DNA of 64,000 nt from an uncultured Clostridia bacterium (GTDB lineage Bacteria > Bacillota > Clostridia > TANB77 > CAG-508): NCBI GenBank assembly GCA_934169725.1, contig CAKPOF010000002.1, positions 62,001-126,000 of the forward strand, read 5' to 3'. The translations under genes and the position numbers were made by a program. Below the pieces are notes generated by a model. The model saw only the letters and a program-made list of their open reading frames with translations, did not search any database and was not told where the DNA came from. Below are positions 27,668-36,041 of this stretch, piece after piece (position 1 is the stretch's first letter; each line of letters starts with the position of its first letter).

Positions 27668-28105
27668 ATGATAGAAACTAGACAAAATTCATATTTAGTT
27701 AGATATGCAGTTAAATTACTTATATTTACTGAAATATTTATGTTTATGACAATAATTATCCTATATGGTACTTTAGAAAAAATAATTCCAACATTTTTGG
27801 AAAAAATATTATATGGATACATGAGTATTACTGGATATTTACAATATATAATACATTTTAAAAATGCAAAAATATATTTTTTTGAATTATCTGCAATCAA
27901 TAATAAGAAAATAAAAAATGCTTTTTGTATAGGATTGAATGAAAATAATATAAAGAAATTTAAAAAAGGATTAATAAATTATAAATTTACTTATACATTT
28001 GATGATGGATTAAAAACAATAATTCAAATTCCTAAAAAGGTAAATAAATTATATTTGCAAAGTCAATATGCAGAAAAATTTTTTAACGAATATATAGAAG
28101 GATAA
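27668..28105 (+). CDS. Hypothetical small membrane protein upstream of spoIIID
   Basis: 145 residues from ATG 27668 (site AAGGAAGTGA); the longer upstream ORF lacks a ribosome site. I do not recognise the family. Two hydrophobic segments (about 10-35 and 40-62) are followed by a basic cytoplasmic-looking C-terminal half with strand-like stretches (KFTYTFDDGLKTIIQIPKKV). The position between a metabolic gene and a sporulation cluster does not define a role. The neighbouring gap to spoIIID is short and AT-rich. Confidence 0.65.
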   Translation: MIETRQNSYLVRYAVKLLIFTEIFMFMTIIILYGTLEKIIPTFLEKILYGYMSITGYLQYIIHFKNAKIYFFELSAINNKKIKNAFCIGLNENNIKKFKKGLINYKFTYTFDDGLKTIIQIPKKVNKLYLQSQYAEKFFNEYIEG

Positions 28106-28218
28106 TTTAAATACAATATTTGTAGAAGATTTGTTTTCTTAGAATAAATGAAAAGTTCTAATAGTTCCCTAATGCGAATACAATTAAACAAAAAATATTC
28201 GCAATGGGGGTTTACTTT

Positions 28219-28482
28219 ATGAATGGAGTATCAATAGAAGAACGTGCATGTAAATTGGCACAATATATAATAGATTCAAAAGATACAGTGCGAGGAGCAG
28301 CAAAAAGATTTGGAGTAAGTAAAAGTACAGTACATAAAGATGTTTCTGAAAGATTAAAAAAAATAAATCCTAGTTTAGCACATGAAGTAAGAAAAATCCT
28401 AGATGAAAATAAGGCAGAAAGGCATATACGAGGAGGGATGGCAACAAAATTAAAATATAGTCACCGACATAAGAAAGATTAA
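28219..28482 (+). CDS. spoIIID: Sporulation transcriptional regulator SpoIIID
   Basis: 87 residues from ATG 28219 behind GGGGG; a few extra upstream codons in the longest reading are unlikely. The helix-turn-helix is clear (DTVRGAAKRFGVSKSTVHKD, about 22-41), followed by the conserved SERLKKINPSLAHEVRKILDENKAERHIRGGMATKLKY segment (positions about 42-80), diagnostic of SpoIIID. In endospore formers it is made in the mother cell under sigma-E and activates or represses many mother-cell genes. Its presence strongly supports that this organism makes endospores. yabG, veg, the SipL-like gene and yunB follow on the same strand. Confidence 0.96.
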   Translation: MNGVSIEERACKLAQYIIDSKDTVRGAAKRFGVSKSTVHKDVSERLKKINPSLAHEVRKILDENKAERHIRGGMATKLKYSHRHKKD

Positions 28483-28519
28483 ATAATAGAAATTAATATC
28501 ACCATTCTACAAAAAATGA

Positions 28520-28528
28520 CATAAAATA
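28520..28528 (+). promoter_or_regulatory. Possible sigma-K -10 element before yabG
   Basis: CATAAAATA matches the sigma-K -10 pattern CATANNNTA about 28 bases before yabG, which is sigma-K dependent in Bacillus. The -35 is unclear. Confidence 0.3.
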
Positions 28529-28555
28529 TAATAGCTTTATTTTGAGGTGATATTA

Positions 28556-29365
28556 ATGAAAAGAATAAAAGTTGGTGATATAGTAAGTAGAAAATCATAT
28601 AATAATGATATTTTATTTAGAGTAAAAAGGATATTAAATAAAAAAAATGACAAAATTGTGATATTATCAGGAGTAATAGAAAGAGTAGAAGCAGATTGCA
28701 ATATAAAAGATTTAGAATTAGCAAGCAGTGATAGAGTAAACAATGATTTGCTATATATCCAAGGAAGAATAGATAATAAAGCAGGTAATAAACTAGAAGG
28801 AAAAAGGACACAGTATATAATAACTGGTAAAATATTGCATTTAGATGGAGATAGAAAATATAGTGAAAAATCATATCGATATTATAAAAAATTAGGATTA
28901 AATGCTATAGTTAAAAATATACCTGAATATAAACAATCAAAAGTTGTTTATAATTTATTAAGAACATATGAACCAGATATATTAATAATAACTGGTCATG
29001 ACGGAATGATAAAAAATTCAACAAGATATAATGATTTGGGTAATTATCGAAATTCAAAATATTTTATAGAAACAGTAAAAGAGGCAAGAAAATATGATAA
29101 AGAAAAAAACAACAATTTAGTTATATTTGCAGGGGCTTGTCAAAGCTATTTTGAGGCACTTATATCAGCTGGTGCAAATTTTGCATCATCACCTGGAAGA
29201 ATATTAATAGATTTTATTGATCCATTAATAGTGGCAGAAAAAGTTGCTATAACAGAAAAATATAAATATATAACAATAGATGATATTGAAGATGAATTAC
29301 GTGATGGAAAAAAAGGAATAAATGGAATTGGTGCAAACGGAAAAATGTATAGAATAATAAAATAA
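28556..29365 (+). CDS. yabG: Sporulation-specific protease YabG
   Basis: 269 residues from ATG 28556 (AGGTGATATTA site). The start MKRIKVGDIVSRKSYNNDI, the central LIITGHDGMIKNSTRYNDLG and the AGACQSYFEALISAGANFAS segment are characteristic of YabG (peptidase family U57). In spore formers it processes coat proteins in the mother cell, and in Clostridioides difficile also a germination-related pseudoprotease. Length is slightly shorter than the Bacillus protein. It follows spoIIID on the same strand and precedes veg, the arrangement known from Bacillus (yabG-veg). Confidence 0.94.
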   Translation: MKRIKVGDIVSRKSYNNDILFRVKRILNKKNDKIVILSGVIERVEADCNIKDLELASSDRVNNDLLYIQGRIDNKAGNKLEGKRTQYIITGKILHLDGDRKYSEKSYRYYKKLGLNAIVKNIPEYKQSKVVYNLLRTYEPDILIITGHDGMIKNSTRYNDLGNYRNSKYFIETVKEARKYDKEKNNNLVIFAGACQSYFEALISAGANFASSPGRILIDFIDPLIVAEKVAITEKYKYITIDDIEDELRDGKKGINGIGANGKMYRIIK

Positions 29366-29468
29366 AAAAATGTAACAAAAATGAAATATAAATGTAAAAT
29401 AAAAGTAATAAACATTAAAAAACATTGAAAAACAAGCAAAGACAGGATGCTTTAAAAAAATACTTTTT

Positions 29469-29497
29469 TTGACAATTATCCCTTGAAATGCTATAAT
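29469..29497 (+). promoter_or_regulatory. Strong sigma-A promoter of veg
   Basis: Consensus TTGACA (29469-29474) and TATAAT (29492-29497) with a 17-base spacer. The veg promoter of Bacillus is likewise near consensus. Confidence 0.85.
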
Positions 29498-29526
29498 TAA
29501 GCCATCTTAAGGGAGTAGGTGATAGC

Positions 29527-29826
29527 GTGATTTGTAAAAATGACATAACAAATCTAAAAACTGACATCTTAGAAAAAGTAGGGCAAAAGATAATAGTAAA
29601 AGGTTCTTTAGGTAGAAGTAAAGCCTTTGAAAAAGAAGCTACGATAGAAAAAGCATATCCAAATATTTTTGTTGTTAAATATGAGGAAAATAATAGAAAT
29701 GTAACATATAGTTATACAGATGTTTTAACAAGAACTGTTGAGGTTGAGGTTTTTGATGGAGATTCATATAGTCCATTAATTCCACCACCTGTTAACTTTA
29801 AAAAAAGAAAAACACATGAAATGTAA
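29527..29826 (+). CDS. veg: Veg protein
   Basis: 99 residues, GTG at 29527 with GGGAGTAGGTG before it. Residues about 5-80 match the small SH3-like Veg family: DILEKVGQKIIVKGSLGRSK (basic strand region) and PNIFVVKYEENNRNVTYSYTD. In Bacillus Veg is abundant, stimulates biofilm matrix genes by opposing SinR, and affects spore germination. It has its own near-consensus promoter and terminator, so it is a monocistronic, highly expressed gene. The 19-residue C-terminal tail is a little longer than usual. Confidence 0.93.
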   Translation: MICKNDITNLKTDILEKVGQKIIVKGSLGRSKAFEKEATIEKAYPNIFVVKYEENNRNVTYSYTDVLTRTVEVEVFDGDSYSPLIPPPVNFKKRKTHEM

Positions 29827-29857
29827 AAGAAAACTGTAAAAGGTTTTCTTTTTTTTC
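29827..29857 (+). terminator. Terminator after veg
   Basis: AAGAAAAC / GTTTTCTT stem directly after the stop codon, followed by TTTTTT. Confidence 0.8.
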
Positions 29858-29926
29858 TTAAATATGTTCTAAATTCTACAAGCATTAATATAATGAAAGT
29901 AAATAAGTCTAGTTAGGAGGTAAAAA

Positions 29927-31498
29927 ATGGTTGTAGATACAATAAAAGAAAATTTGAGAATAAATAAAAAAGTAGCAACAAAAAAAGAAATTATATTTGT
30001 TGAAGGTGATGTAATAGTTCCAGATGCAAAACCAGATGTTTTAAATGTAATTTGTACAAGTGGGGTGGTAAGTGTTTATAAAAAGGAAATTATAGATGAA
30101 AAAATAAAAATGGAAGGTCAAATTGATACATATATTATGTATATGTCAGATGATAATCAAGGCAATATAAGGGGAATAAATACGAGTTTAGAATTATCAG
30201 AAGTTATAAATATATCAAACATAACAAGTGAAATGAAAAGTAATATAAATTCTAAGATAAAAGAAATTGAGGCTAAAGTTGTAAATGAGAGAAAGATATC
30301 AATTAAAGCGACACTAGAAATAAGCATAGAGTTTTTTTCAGAAGAAAATATCTCAATAATAAATAATTTAGAAAGTGAAAATGAAATAAAAATGCTACAA
30401 GAAGAATTAGCTGTAAATTCATTAGTAGGAGAAGGAGAAACAAAAATATTTACTAAAGATAATATTGCTATAGATAATGCTGATAATTTAATAGAAATTT
30501 TAAAAGTAGATATGAATATATGTAATAAAGATATAAAAATTAGTTACAACAAAGTATTAACAAAGGCGGAAGCAGAAATAAAGATAATATATTTAACAGA
30601 AGATAATAGGATAAATAAAACAATATCAAAAATACCTATAATTGGTTTTATAGATATACCAGAAGTAAATGAAGGAAATCTTTGTGATTCTAATTATGAA
30701 ATAAAAAATATAATGATAAAACCAAATTCTACTGAAGAACATTCTATATATGTAGAATTTGAAATAGGGGTTAATACTGTTGTATATACTCAAAAAACAA
30801 TTAACATTATTCAAGATATATATAGTCCATGCGAAAATATTGATTTCAATAAAAAAACTGTTAGAGTTATATCACGTAAAGAACAAAAAGTGAATACTAA
30901 AGAAATAAAGGAAAGAATAAAAATTGAAGAATTAGAAGATAAAGATTTAATAGATGTAAATATAATTCCAAATATGACTAAAGAAAATATAGAAGGAAAC
31001 CAAATTCAATATAGTGGAGAATTAGAGTTAAGGTTTATGATGATGGGAAATGACATGCAAATGGTAACAACTAGAAAAAATATTTCCTTTGAATATAATG
31101 TTGAAAATGTAAGTGATATAGATAATACTAATGTAAAAAGTAATATAGAAATAACAAATCAAGATTTTGTTATACAAGACAATGGAGAGATTTTGGTAAA
31201 TGTAAAAATGATTTTTTATACAAACATAGAGAAAAATGCTAGTATAAATACTATTGATGAAATAGAAGTGAATGGAGAAAGAGAAGAGCAAGATTATAGC
31301 TTAATTATGTATATTGTAAAAAAGGGAGATAGCTTATGGAAAATTGCTAAAAAATATGGAAGTACAATTGAAGATATTGTGAACTTAAATGGTATAGAAG
31401 ATCCAGAAGTTATATCTCCAGGACAAAAAATCTTTATACCAAGATACAGAAGAAATAAAATCAGTAAACAGCAACAATCAATGGTAAATTATGGATAA
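29927..31498 (+). CDS. DUF3794 + LysM spore-envelope protein, SipL-like
   Basis: 523 residues, ATG at 29927 behind TAGGAGG. Repeated DUF3794/SPOCS-type beta domains fill residues 1 to about 440 (FVEGDVIVPDAKPDVLNVI at about 25; further copies near 165 and 320), and a LysM domain ends the protein (about 462-510; YIVKKGDSLWKIAKKYGSTI, SPGQKIFIPRY). This is the layout of SipL, which in Clostridioides difficile binds SpoIVA and anchors the basal coat layer to the forespore. No signal peptide, as expected for a mother-cell cytoplasmic protein. Its stop overlaps the start of yunB by eight bases, so the two are translationally coupled. Confidence 0.88.
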   Translation: MVVDTIKENLRINKKVATKKEIIFVEGDVIVPDAKPDVLNVICTSGVVSVYKKEIIDEKIKMEGQIDTYIMYMSDDNQGNIRGINTSLELSEVINISNITSEMKSNINSKIKEIEAKVVNERKISIKATLEISIEFFSEENISIINNLESENEIKMLQEELAVNSLVGEGETKIFTKDNIAIDNADNLIEILKVDMNICNKDIKISYNKVLTKAEAEIKIIYLTEDNRINKTISKIPIIGFIDIPEVNEGNLCDSNYEIKNIMIKPNSTEEHSIYVEFEIGVNTVVYTQKTINIIQDIYSPCENIDFNKKTVRVISRKEQKVNTKEIKERIKIEELEDKDLIDVNIIPNMTKENIEGNQIQYSGELELRFMMMGNDMQMVTTRKNISFEYNVENVSDIDNTNVKSNIEITNQDFVIQDNGEILVNVKMIFYTNIEKNASINTIDEIEVNGEREEQDYSLIMYIVKKGDSLWKIAKKYGSTIEDIVNLNGIEDPEVISPGQKIFIPRYRRNKISKQQQSMVNYG

Positions 31499-32189
31499 GA
31501 TTTATTCTAGAACAAAAATAAAATTACCAAATTTGATAAAGGACTCAAAAAAATGGAAAAAAATATTAATAATTATAATATTAATTATTATGATATTTTT
31601 TTCTATTGATATGACTATGAGTGCTGTAAATCCAATATTTGAAACTTTATGTGAAGATAAAGCTAAAAGTATAGCAACTATTGTATCTAATGAACAAGCT
31701 ACAAAAGTTATAAATGAATATAAATATGAAGATTTATTTTCAATTGAAAAAGATGTTAATGGTAACATTATAATGATAAAATCAAATATAAATCCAATAA
31801 ATGGTATAATTTCTGATGTTGGGCAAAAAATTCAAGAAGAATTAAATAAACAAGGAAGAAATAATATACAAATAGCATTGGGAAGTTTTACTGGTATAAA
31901 ATTATTATCAGGAAGAGGACCAGGGATTAATATACAAATATCATCAATTGGAAATGTTGAAACAGATTTAAGAAGTGAATTTACAGAACAAGGAATAAAT
32001 CAAACTTTACACAGAGTTTATTTACAAGTGGATTGCGAAGTAAGTATATTAACACCTTTTAAAGATATAGATAAAAAAATATCTAATCAAGTATTGTTAT
32101 TAGAAAATGTAATAATTGGAACAGTACCAAATACATATTACAATATAGAAGGAATAGATAAAAGCCAAGCAGTAGATATAATAGAATAA
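31491..32189 (+). CDS. yunB: Sporulation protein YunB
   Basis: 232 residues, ATG at 31491 overlapping the SipL-like gene. One N-terminal membrane segment (about 22-44) is followed by an extracytoplasmic domain with the conserved motifs INGIISDVGQKIQEELNKQ, GSFTGIKLLSGRGPGINIQI and VDCEVSILTPF, then IGTVPNTYYNIEG near the end. In Bacillus YunB is a sigma-E-dependent protein needed for efficient sporulation; its biochemical role is unknown. It closes the sporulation cluster and is followed by a strong terminator and the start of an accessory island. Confidence 0.92.
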   Translation: MDKIYSRTKIKLPNLIKDSKKWKKILIIIILIIMIFFSIDMTMSAVNPIFETLCEDKAKSIATIVSNEQATKVINEYKYEDLFSIEKDVNGNIIMIKSNINPINGIISDVGQKIQEELNKQGRNNIQIALGSFTGIKLLSGRGPGINIQISSIGNVETDLRSEFTEQGINQTLHRVYLQVDCEVSILTPFKDIDKKISNQVLLLENVIIGTVPNTYYNIEGIDKSQAVDIIE

Positions 32190-32192
32190 TAT

Positions 32193-32226
32193 AAAAACAC
32201 AGAAGAATTTAAACTTCTGTGTTTTA
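32193..32226 (+). terminator. Terminator after yunB
   Basis: AAAACACAGAAG / CTTCTGTGTTTT perfect 12-bp stem. Confidence 0.85.
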
Positions 32227-32548
32227 AAATATTATCTCTTTGGTAATTACAAATGCTTATTTATAAACGTTTATGAGGATTTGTGTATATTGTATGAATA
32301 TTAATAAATAACTTTTATATGTTATTAATAACGTTTTATTATAATTTTATATAATAAAAAAAATGAAAAAACTACCTATATTATTTATACAAGTATGAGA
32401 TATTTTTATACTATATTTCAATTTCTTTTTATAATAGTTCTTTATACATATGAGTATATGAAAACTCTAGAATTTCTTCGAAAGCTCCTTTATGTTTTAG
32501 TAAAAATGTAATATATTATAAGTATTCTTTTATTATTTTTATCTGCCA
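32227..32548. other. Gene-free stretch at the left edge of the accessory island
   Basis: AT-rich DNA without a credible ORF. Contains TGTGTATATTGTATGAATA (within 32282-32304), which nearly matches 40111-40133 at the other edge of the island. Confidence 0.4.
32282..32304. repeat. Left copy of a candidate island-flanking direct repeat
   Basis: 23 bases matching 40111-40133 at 21 positions. The two copies bracket exactly the segment of IS elements, DGR and gene remnants. AT-rich, so chance similarity is possible. Confidence 0.35.
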
Positions 32549-33903
32549 TACAGGGAATTTATTTTATAAGTTGGATCTCGTTGGGTGTAATTTTTTTGAG
32601 ATTCAACTTTTTTATTACTCTTTTGTCTAAATTGAATTTTGCTACATCTATTGGTGCAAACCAATTTAAGCTTTCTCTAGATAAGCTATTAATATGACTT
32701 AGCATTAAATCAATATCTGTTTGTAACAGATTATCAAAGGATGTTCCTTTTGGTAGTACATATCTGATAAATTCATGATTTTTTTCGATCATTCCTTTTT
32801 GATATGAAGCTCTAGGATTACAGTAAAAAATTCTAGTTCTTCCAATTCCTTCATCGTTAAATTCTAAAGATAAAGGATCTCCAAATTCAGTTCCATTATC
32901 AGTTAAAATTATTGGAAAAGTCTTTTCAAAGAGTTCACTACCAAGTTCATGTTCAAGCATATTAAAAACTCTTAAAACTTCTTTTTGAGTTTTTTCAAAT
33001 AAAATAAATGCTAGCATTAATCTGGAATTTCTAAATAAAAATGTAAGTAAAACTTTGCCACCTTTAGACCCTTCAACCGTATCCATTTCTACTATAGGTA
33101 AATCTGTATGTAGTTCAATGTATTTTTGAAAATCTTCATAAGTACGATTAGTTCTAGCATAAGTATCTTTTGGTTCTAATCTTCTTTGTTTACGCTTTTT
33201 CATTTTAACTAATCTAGGTAAGTCAATATTTCTTGCAGAAAGATAATTTTTAGAGACATAATTATATAAAGTAGCACGAGTACAAGGTAAATCGTTTGTT
33301 TTATAAATATGAGAGATAGATTGTCCTTTTTTTATCAGAGGAGATACAATTCTATCTAAATTTGAGAGTTCTAGTTCAGTTAAGTTAATACCTTGTCGAG
33401 ACTCAGAAAGGAGAGTTTTGTAAGCATTAAAAGAAGGCAAAGCTCTATAATAAAATTTAGTTAGTTTACAGCTGAATTTTTCAGTGCAACCATTACAAAC
33501 ATAAGGTGCATGATTTAGCTTAAAGCAAGTACCATCAACAAAATCAGAGCAAACCTTATTGCAATAATTACAATGTCTACATTCTTTTGAACAGTGTGTT
33601 TTACAAAGATTATGTCTATGGCAATTATATTTTTTAGCACAGTGGTTAAAATTAACGTGAACAGATTGACCTTCTTTTCTTATCCTGTGTTTTCTAACTT
33701 CTTTAGAAATAGTAGTTGGATCTTTAGATAAATATTGAGCGATTTCTCTAAAGCTAGTATTTTTAGCTAGTTCCTGTTCTATAAAGTTTCTTTCGTCTAA
33801 AGTTAAATGTTTATTCTCATTCATAAGATACCTCCAAAACACTCCAAACACAGTATCTTACTTATATTTTATCATTTTTTTGTACAAAACTAAATTCAGT
33901 ACA
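32549..33903 (-). mobile_element. IS30-family insertion sequence
   Basis: One transposase gene between imperfect terminal inverted repeats (GAATTTATTTTATAA near 32555 against the complement of TACAAAACTAAATTC at 33883-33897). Ends are approximate. No obvious target duplication read by eye. Confidence 0.75.
32559..33824 (-). CDS. IS30-family transposase
   Basis: 421 residues from ATG 33824 behind GGAGGTATCTT. An N-terminal helix-turn-helix (about residues 5-50; LTLDERNFIEQELAKNTSFR, then IAQYLSKDPTTISKEVRKHR) is followed by a cysteine-rich segment (many CxxC/CxxH pairs, about 60-120) and an RNase-H-like DDE domain: first Asp in PIVEMDTVEG, second in ILTDNGTEFGDP, Glu in YQKGMIEKNHEF. It catalyses copy-and-integrate transposition of the element. 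All three catalytic residues are present and the frame is intact, so the copy may be active. Confidence 0.93.
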   Translation of the reverse strand: MNENKHLTLDERNFIEQELAKNTSFREIAQYLSKDPTTISKEVRKHRIRKEGQSVHVNFNHCAKKYNCHRHNLCKTHCSKECRHCNYCNKVCSDFVDGTCFKLNHAPYVCNGCTEKFSCKLTKFYYRALPSFNAYKTLLSESRQGINLTELELSNLDRIVSPLIKKGQSISHIYKTNDLPCTRATLYNYVSKNYLSARNIDLPRLVKMKKRKQRRLEPKDTYARTNRTYEDFQKYIELHTDLPIVEMDTVEGSKGGKVLLTFLFRNSRLMLAFILFEKTQKEVLRVFNMLEHELGSELFEKTFPIILTDNGTEFGDPLSLEFNDEGIGRTRIFYCNPRASYQKGMIEKNHEFIRYVLPKGTSFDNLLQTDIDLMLSHINSLSRESLNWFAPIDVAKFNLDKRVIKKLNLKKITPNEIQLIK

Positions 33904-33962
33904 TACTAAAAGTGGAATTTAAAAATAAAATTAAGGAACGAAAAAATACTTTTTGTAAAATA

Positions 33963-33991
33963 TTGCTAATTCACATAAAATGAGCTATAAT
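33963..33991 (+). promoter_or_regulatory. Putative promoter of the DGR target gene
   Basis: TTGCTA (33963-33968) and TATAAT (33986-33991) with a 17-base spacer, about 75 bases before the target gene start. Confidence 0.5.
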
Positions 33992-34064
33992 AAAAGTATA
34001 TTTTGATTTGTTGAATATATGGTTTCATTTCAAAAAAATATTATTTTTTAAGGAGGACAAATTT

Positions 34065-34913
34065 ATGAGAACATTGGAAATGAAAATCGCAATTTCTGAA
34101 GTAAAAGGTGGACGGTGTGTATCAACAGAAATGAAGGATGGCTACATTCTGGCAAAATTCGAAATTGAGGAAGAAACAGAAAAAATTGAGGAAGAAACAG
34201 AAAAAATTGAGGAAGAAACAGAAAAAAATGAGGAAGAAACAGAAAAAAATGAAACTTCTTCTATTTTTGAAAGCGAACTGGAGTGCAGGATAGATCCGAA
34301 CCTTTTTGCAGGTGAATGGCTAAATCATCAGCCAACTACATGGAGACAAAAAGAAACACTGAATCTATATCTGGATGCAAAGGCTAAAGGCAGGCTACAT
34401 GCTTTTACTTGTATGACAATTGATCCGTCTGATAAAGATGGAAAGTTGGTATATCAGAAAGGTCTGGAAATAAAATCAGGATTTTCTCAGAAACAATGGG
34501 AAAAGATGCTGAAAGAATACAATCCAAGTCGTAATAGTCGACAGATGACTAGAACGGAGTATGCATGTAGAAACCTATTTCTTATTCAGAGGCTTGTGGA
34601 GTCTGGTTATGAAATCAAAGAAGCATGGAGAGCAGTATGTGATGATTCCGGAAAAATTGGTCATTATCGTAATTTTGATAATATTAAATATTATTTTGAA
34701 CCAACAGGTAGCCGAGAAGTTTGTGGATTTTGCGATTTGGGTAATGCTTGGAAGTTCATTGCAAACGATCCATGGGATTTAGCTGTTGGTTTTTGGGCCG
34801 CTGGTGGTACCTATAATGGCTATGGCAACTTCGGTCCTGTGGCTGACCTACGTCGCAACCGCTATGAAGACGCTCGCTACAATAATGGTGTTGGTATGCT
34901 TGCGCTTGATTAA
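34065..34913 (+). CDS. DGR target (variable) protein
   Basis: 282 residues from ATG 34065 behind AAGGAGG (a longer in-frame opening at 34008 has no ribosome site). Residues about 30-62 are four tandem EEETEK-type heptads. A conserved middle (about 70-225; WLNHQPTTWRQKETLNLYLD, SRNSRQMTRTEYACRNLF) precedes a C-terminal lectin-like tail (GFWAAGGTYNGYGNFGPVAD ... NNGVGMLALD). The tail resembles DGR variable proteins, and avd and a reverse-transcriptase start follow immediately. Base composition and codons (GGC, CGC, CTG, CGG) are unlike the host, indicating transfer. It holds the only in-frame CGG not followed by A (34113-34115); if CGG forces a +1 shift here, translation would stop about seven codons later. 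Function inferred: displayed ligand-binding protein. Confidence 0.78.
   Translation: MRTLEMKIAISEVKGGRCVSTEMKDGYILAKFEIEEETEKIEEETEKIEEETEKNEEETEKNETSSIFESELECRIDPNLFAGEWLNHQPTTWRQKETLNLYLDAKAKGRLHAFTCMTIDPSDKDGKLVYQKGLEIKSGFSQKQWEKMLKEYNPSRNSRQMTRTEYACRNLFLIQRLVESGYEIKEAWRAVCDDSGKIGHYRNFDNIKYYFEPTGSREVCGFCDLGNAWKFIANDPWDLAVGFWAAGGTYNGYGNFGPVADLRRNRYEDARYNNGVGMLALD
34778..34910 (+). other. Candidate variable region (VR) of the DGR
   Basis: The 3' end of the target gene is dominated by NNT/NNC codons (TAT AAT GGC TAT GGC AAC TTC; CGT CGC AAC CGC TAT). In a DGR these arise from AAY codons of a template repeat by adenine-specific mutagenesis. No template repeat remains in the window. Confidence 0.6.
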
Positions 34914-34944
34914 AGTAGCACTGACCACTGTATTTTCAAGAACG

Positions 34945-34973
34945 AGATGGAATCTGCTTTGTGGGTTCCATCT
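34945..34973 (+). promoter_or_regulatory. Hairpin downstream of the variable region
   Basis: AGATGGAA / TTCCATCT perfect 8-bp stem with a 13-base loop, 32 bases after the target stop codon. DGRs often carry such an inverted repeat just after the VR, where it aids retrohoming; it could instead be a weak terminator. Confidence 0.45.
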
Positions 34974-35002
34974 TTAAAATTTATAGAAAGAAAGAGAACA
35001 AA

Positions 35003-35362
35003 ATGGAAAGAAAAATTAATAAATTGATTATCATACCAAAAATAGAGAAATATATAGAATACATGCTAACGATATTAATAAAACTACCTAGAACTGAAAA
35101 GTTCAGTATTGGAACAGAAATAAAAACTAGTATGTATGAAATGCTAAAATATACATTATTTGCAAGTAAAATAGATAAAAGAAAAAGATTAGAAATTTAT
35201 AATATTGTAGATGGCCATATATACTATCAAAGAATTTGTATAAGGATAATGTATAATAATAAATGGATTGATATGAAGAAATATAGTAATGAATTATTAG
35301 ATGAAATTGGTAAAATATTAGGTGGATTAATAAAATCTTTGGGAGTGATGAAAGATGCCTAA
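35003..35362 (+). CDS. avd: DGR accessory protein Avd (four-helix bundle)
   Basis: 119 residues from ATG 35003. The sequence has the Avd pattern: an amphipathic first helix (IEKYIEYMLTILIKLPRTEK), then FSIGTEIKTSMYEMLKYTLFA, a second helix pair with ICIRIMYNNKWIDMKKYSNE and the end LLDEIGKILGGLIKSLG. Avd forms a basic pentameric bundle that binds the DGR reverse transcriptase and the template RNA and is needed for adenine mutagenesis. It overlaps the reverse transcriptase start by eight bases and follows the variable protein gene, as in classic DGR cassettes. Host-like AT composition. Intact, although its reverse transcriptase is not. Confidence 0.82.
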   Translation: MERKINKLIIIPKIEKYIEYMLTILIKLPRTEKFSIGTEIKTSMYEMLKYTLFASKIDKRKRLEIYNIVDGHIYYQRICIRIMYNNKWIDMKKYSNELLDEIGKILGGLIKSLGVMKDA

Positions 35363-35615
35363 AACTATAAGAAATGTATATGAACAAGCAATTTCATTTG
35401 AAAAGTTAGTAATGGCACACAAAAAGGCAAGGAGAGGAAAAAGAGAAAAGAAAGAAGTTATTTTATTTGAGCTTAATTTGGAAAGTGAAATATTGAAAAT
35501 AGAGAAAGATTTACGTGAAGGAAAATATAAGCCAGAAAAATATAAAACATTTAAAATATATGAGCCTAAAGAAAGAATTATAAAGGCTTGGTTGGAAGTA
35601 ATAGTATTGAAATAA
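35355..35615 (+). pseudogene. DGR reverse transcriptase, truncated N-terminal remnant
   Basis: 86 codons from ATG 35355. Residues 1-79 match the N-terminus of DGR/group-II-like reverse transcriptases: ISFEKLVMAHKKARRGKREK, VILFELNLESEILKIEKDLREG, YKPEKYKTFKIYEPKERIIKA. The homology then stops and eight out-of-frame residues lead to a stop. The palm domain with the YxDD active site is gone. The join point runs straight into a Nudix/NrtR remnant in another frame, so a deletion fused the two genes, probably also removing the template repeat. The enzyme cannot be functional. Confidence 0.8.
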
Positions 35616-36040
35616 AACAAAAAGATATAGAAGAAACTAGATGGTTCGATATTTCATTAGAAAAAACTAAAAACAAAAATGAGTATAGTCTAAATTTAAA
35701 AAATGAAAATATAGAAATTAATAATTTAATATGTATAGAGGGAGAAAAAATTAAAGTAATAAAGCAACATGAATTAATAGGATTTGACCATATTAAGCTG
35801 ATATCTTTTGCTTTAAATAGAATAAAAAATAAAATAGAGTACACAAATATTGCACTAAATTTATTACCAGATAAATTTACAATATCAGAATTACAAAAAG
35901 TATATGAAATAATACTAAATAAAAAATTAACGAAAGGAAATTTTCAAAGAAAAATAAGTAATTGGATAGAAGAAACAGATGAAAATAAATATGGAGCATA
36001 TAGGCCTGCAAAATTATATAAAAAGAAAGAAGGAACCTAA
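35588..36040 (+). pseudogene. NrtR-like Nudix regulator, 5'-truncated
   Basis: About 150 codons open. The N-terminal Nudix catalytic part is missing; what remains is the end of the Nudix fold (IKQKDIEETRWFDIS; HELIGFDHIKLISFALNRI) and a winged-helix C-terminal domain (IEYTNIALNLLPDKFTISEL, LTKGNFQRKI) as in NrtR-type regulators of NAD metabolism. The 5' end is fused to the reverse-transcriptase remnant. Without a normal start and the Nudix box it is probably dead. Confidence 0.65.
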
Positions 36041-36041
36041 T

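Noticed and set aside
34786..34977. Overlapping ORF in another frame at the end of the DGR target gene
   Set aside because: It is a shadow of the variable region and has no ribosome site or family signal.
34914..35002. Template repeat of the DGR between the target gene and avd
   Set aside because: The interval has no similarity to the variable region; it holds only a hairpin. I also saw no match elsewhere in the window.
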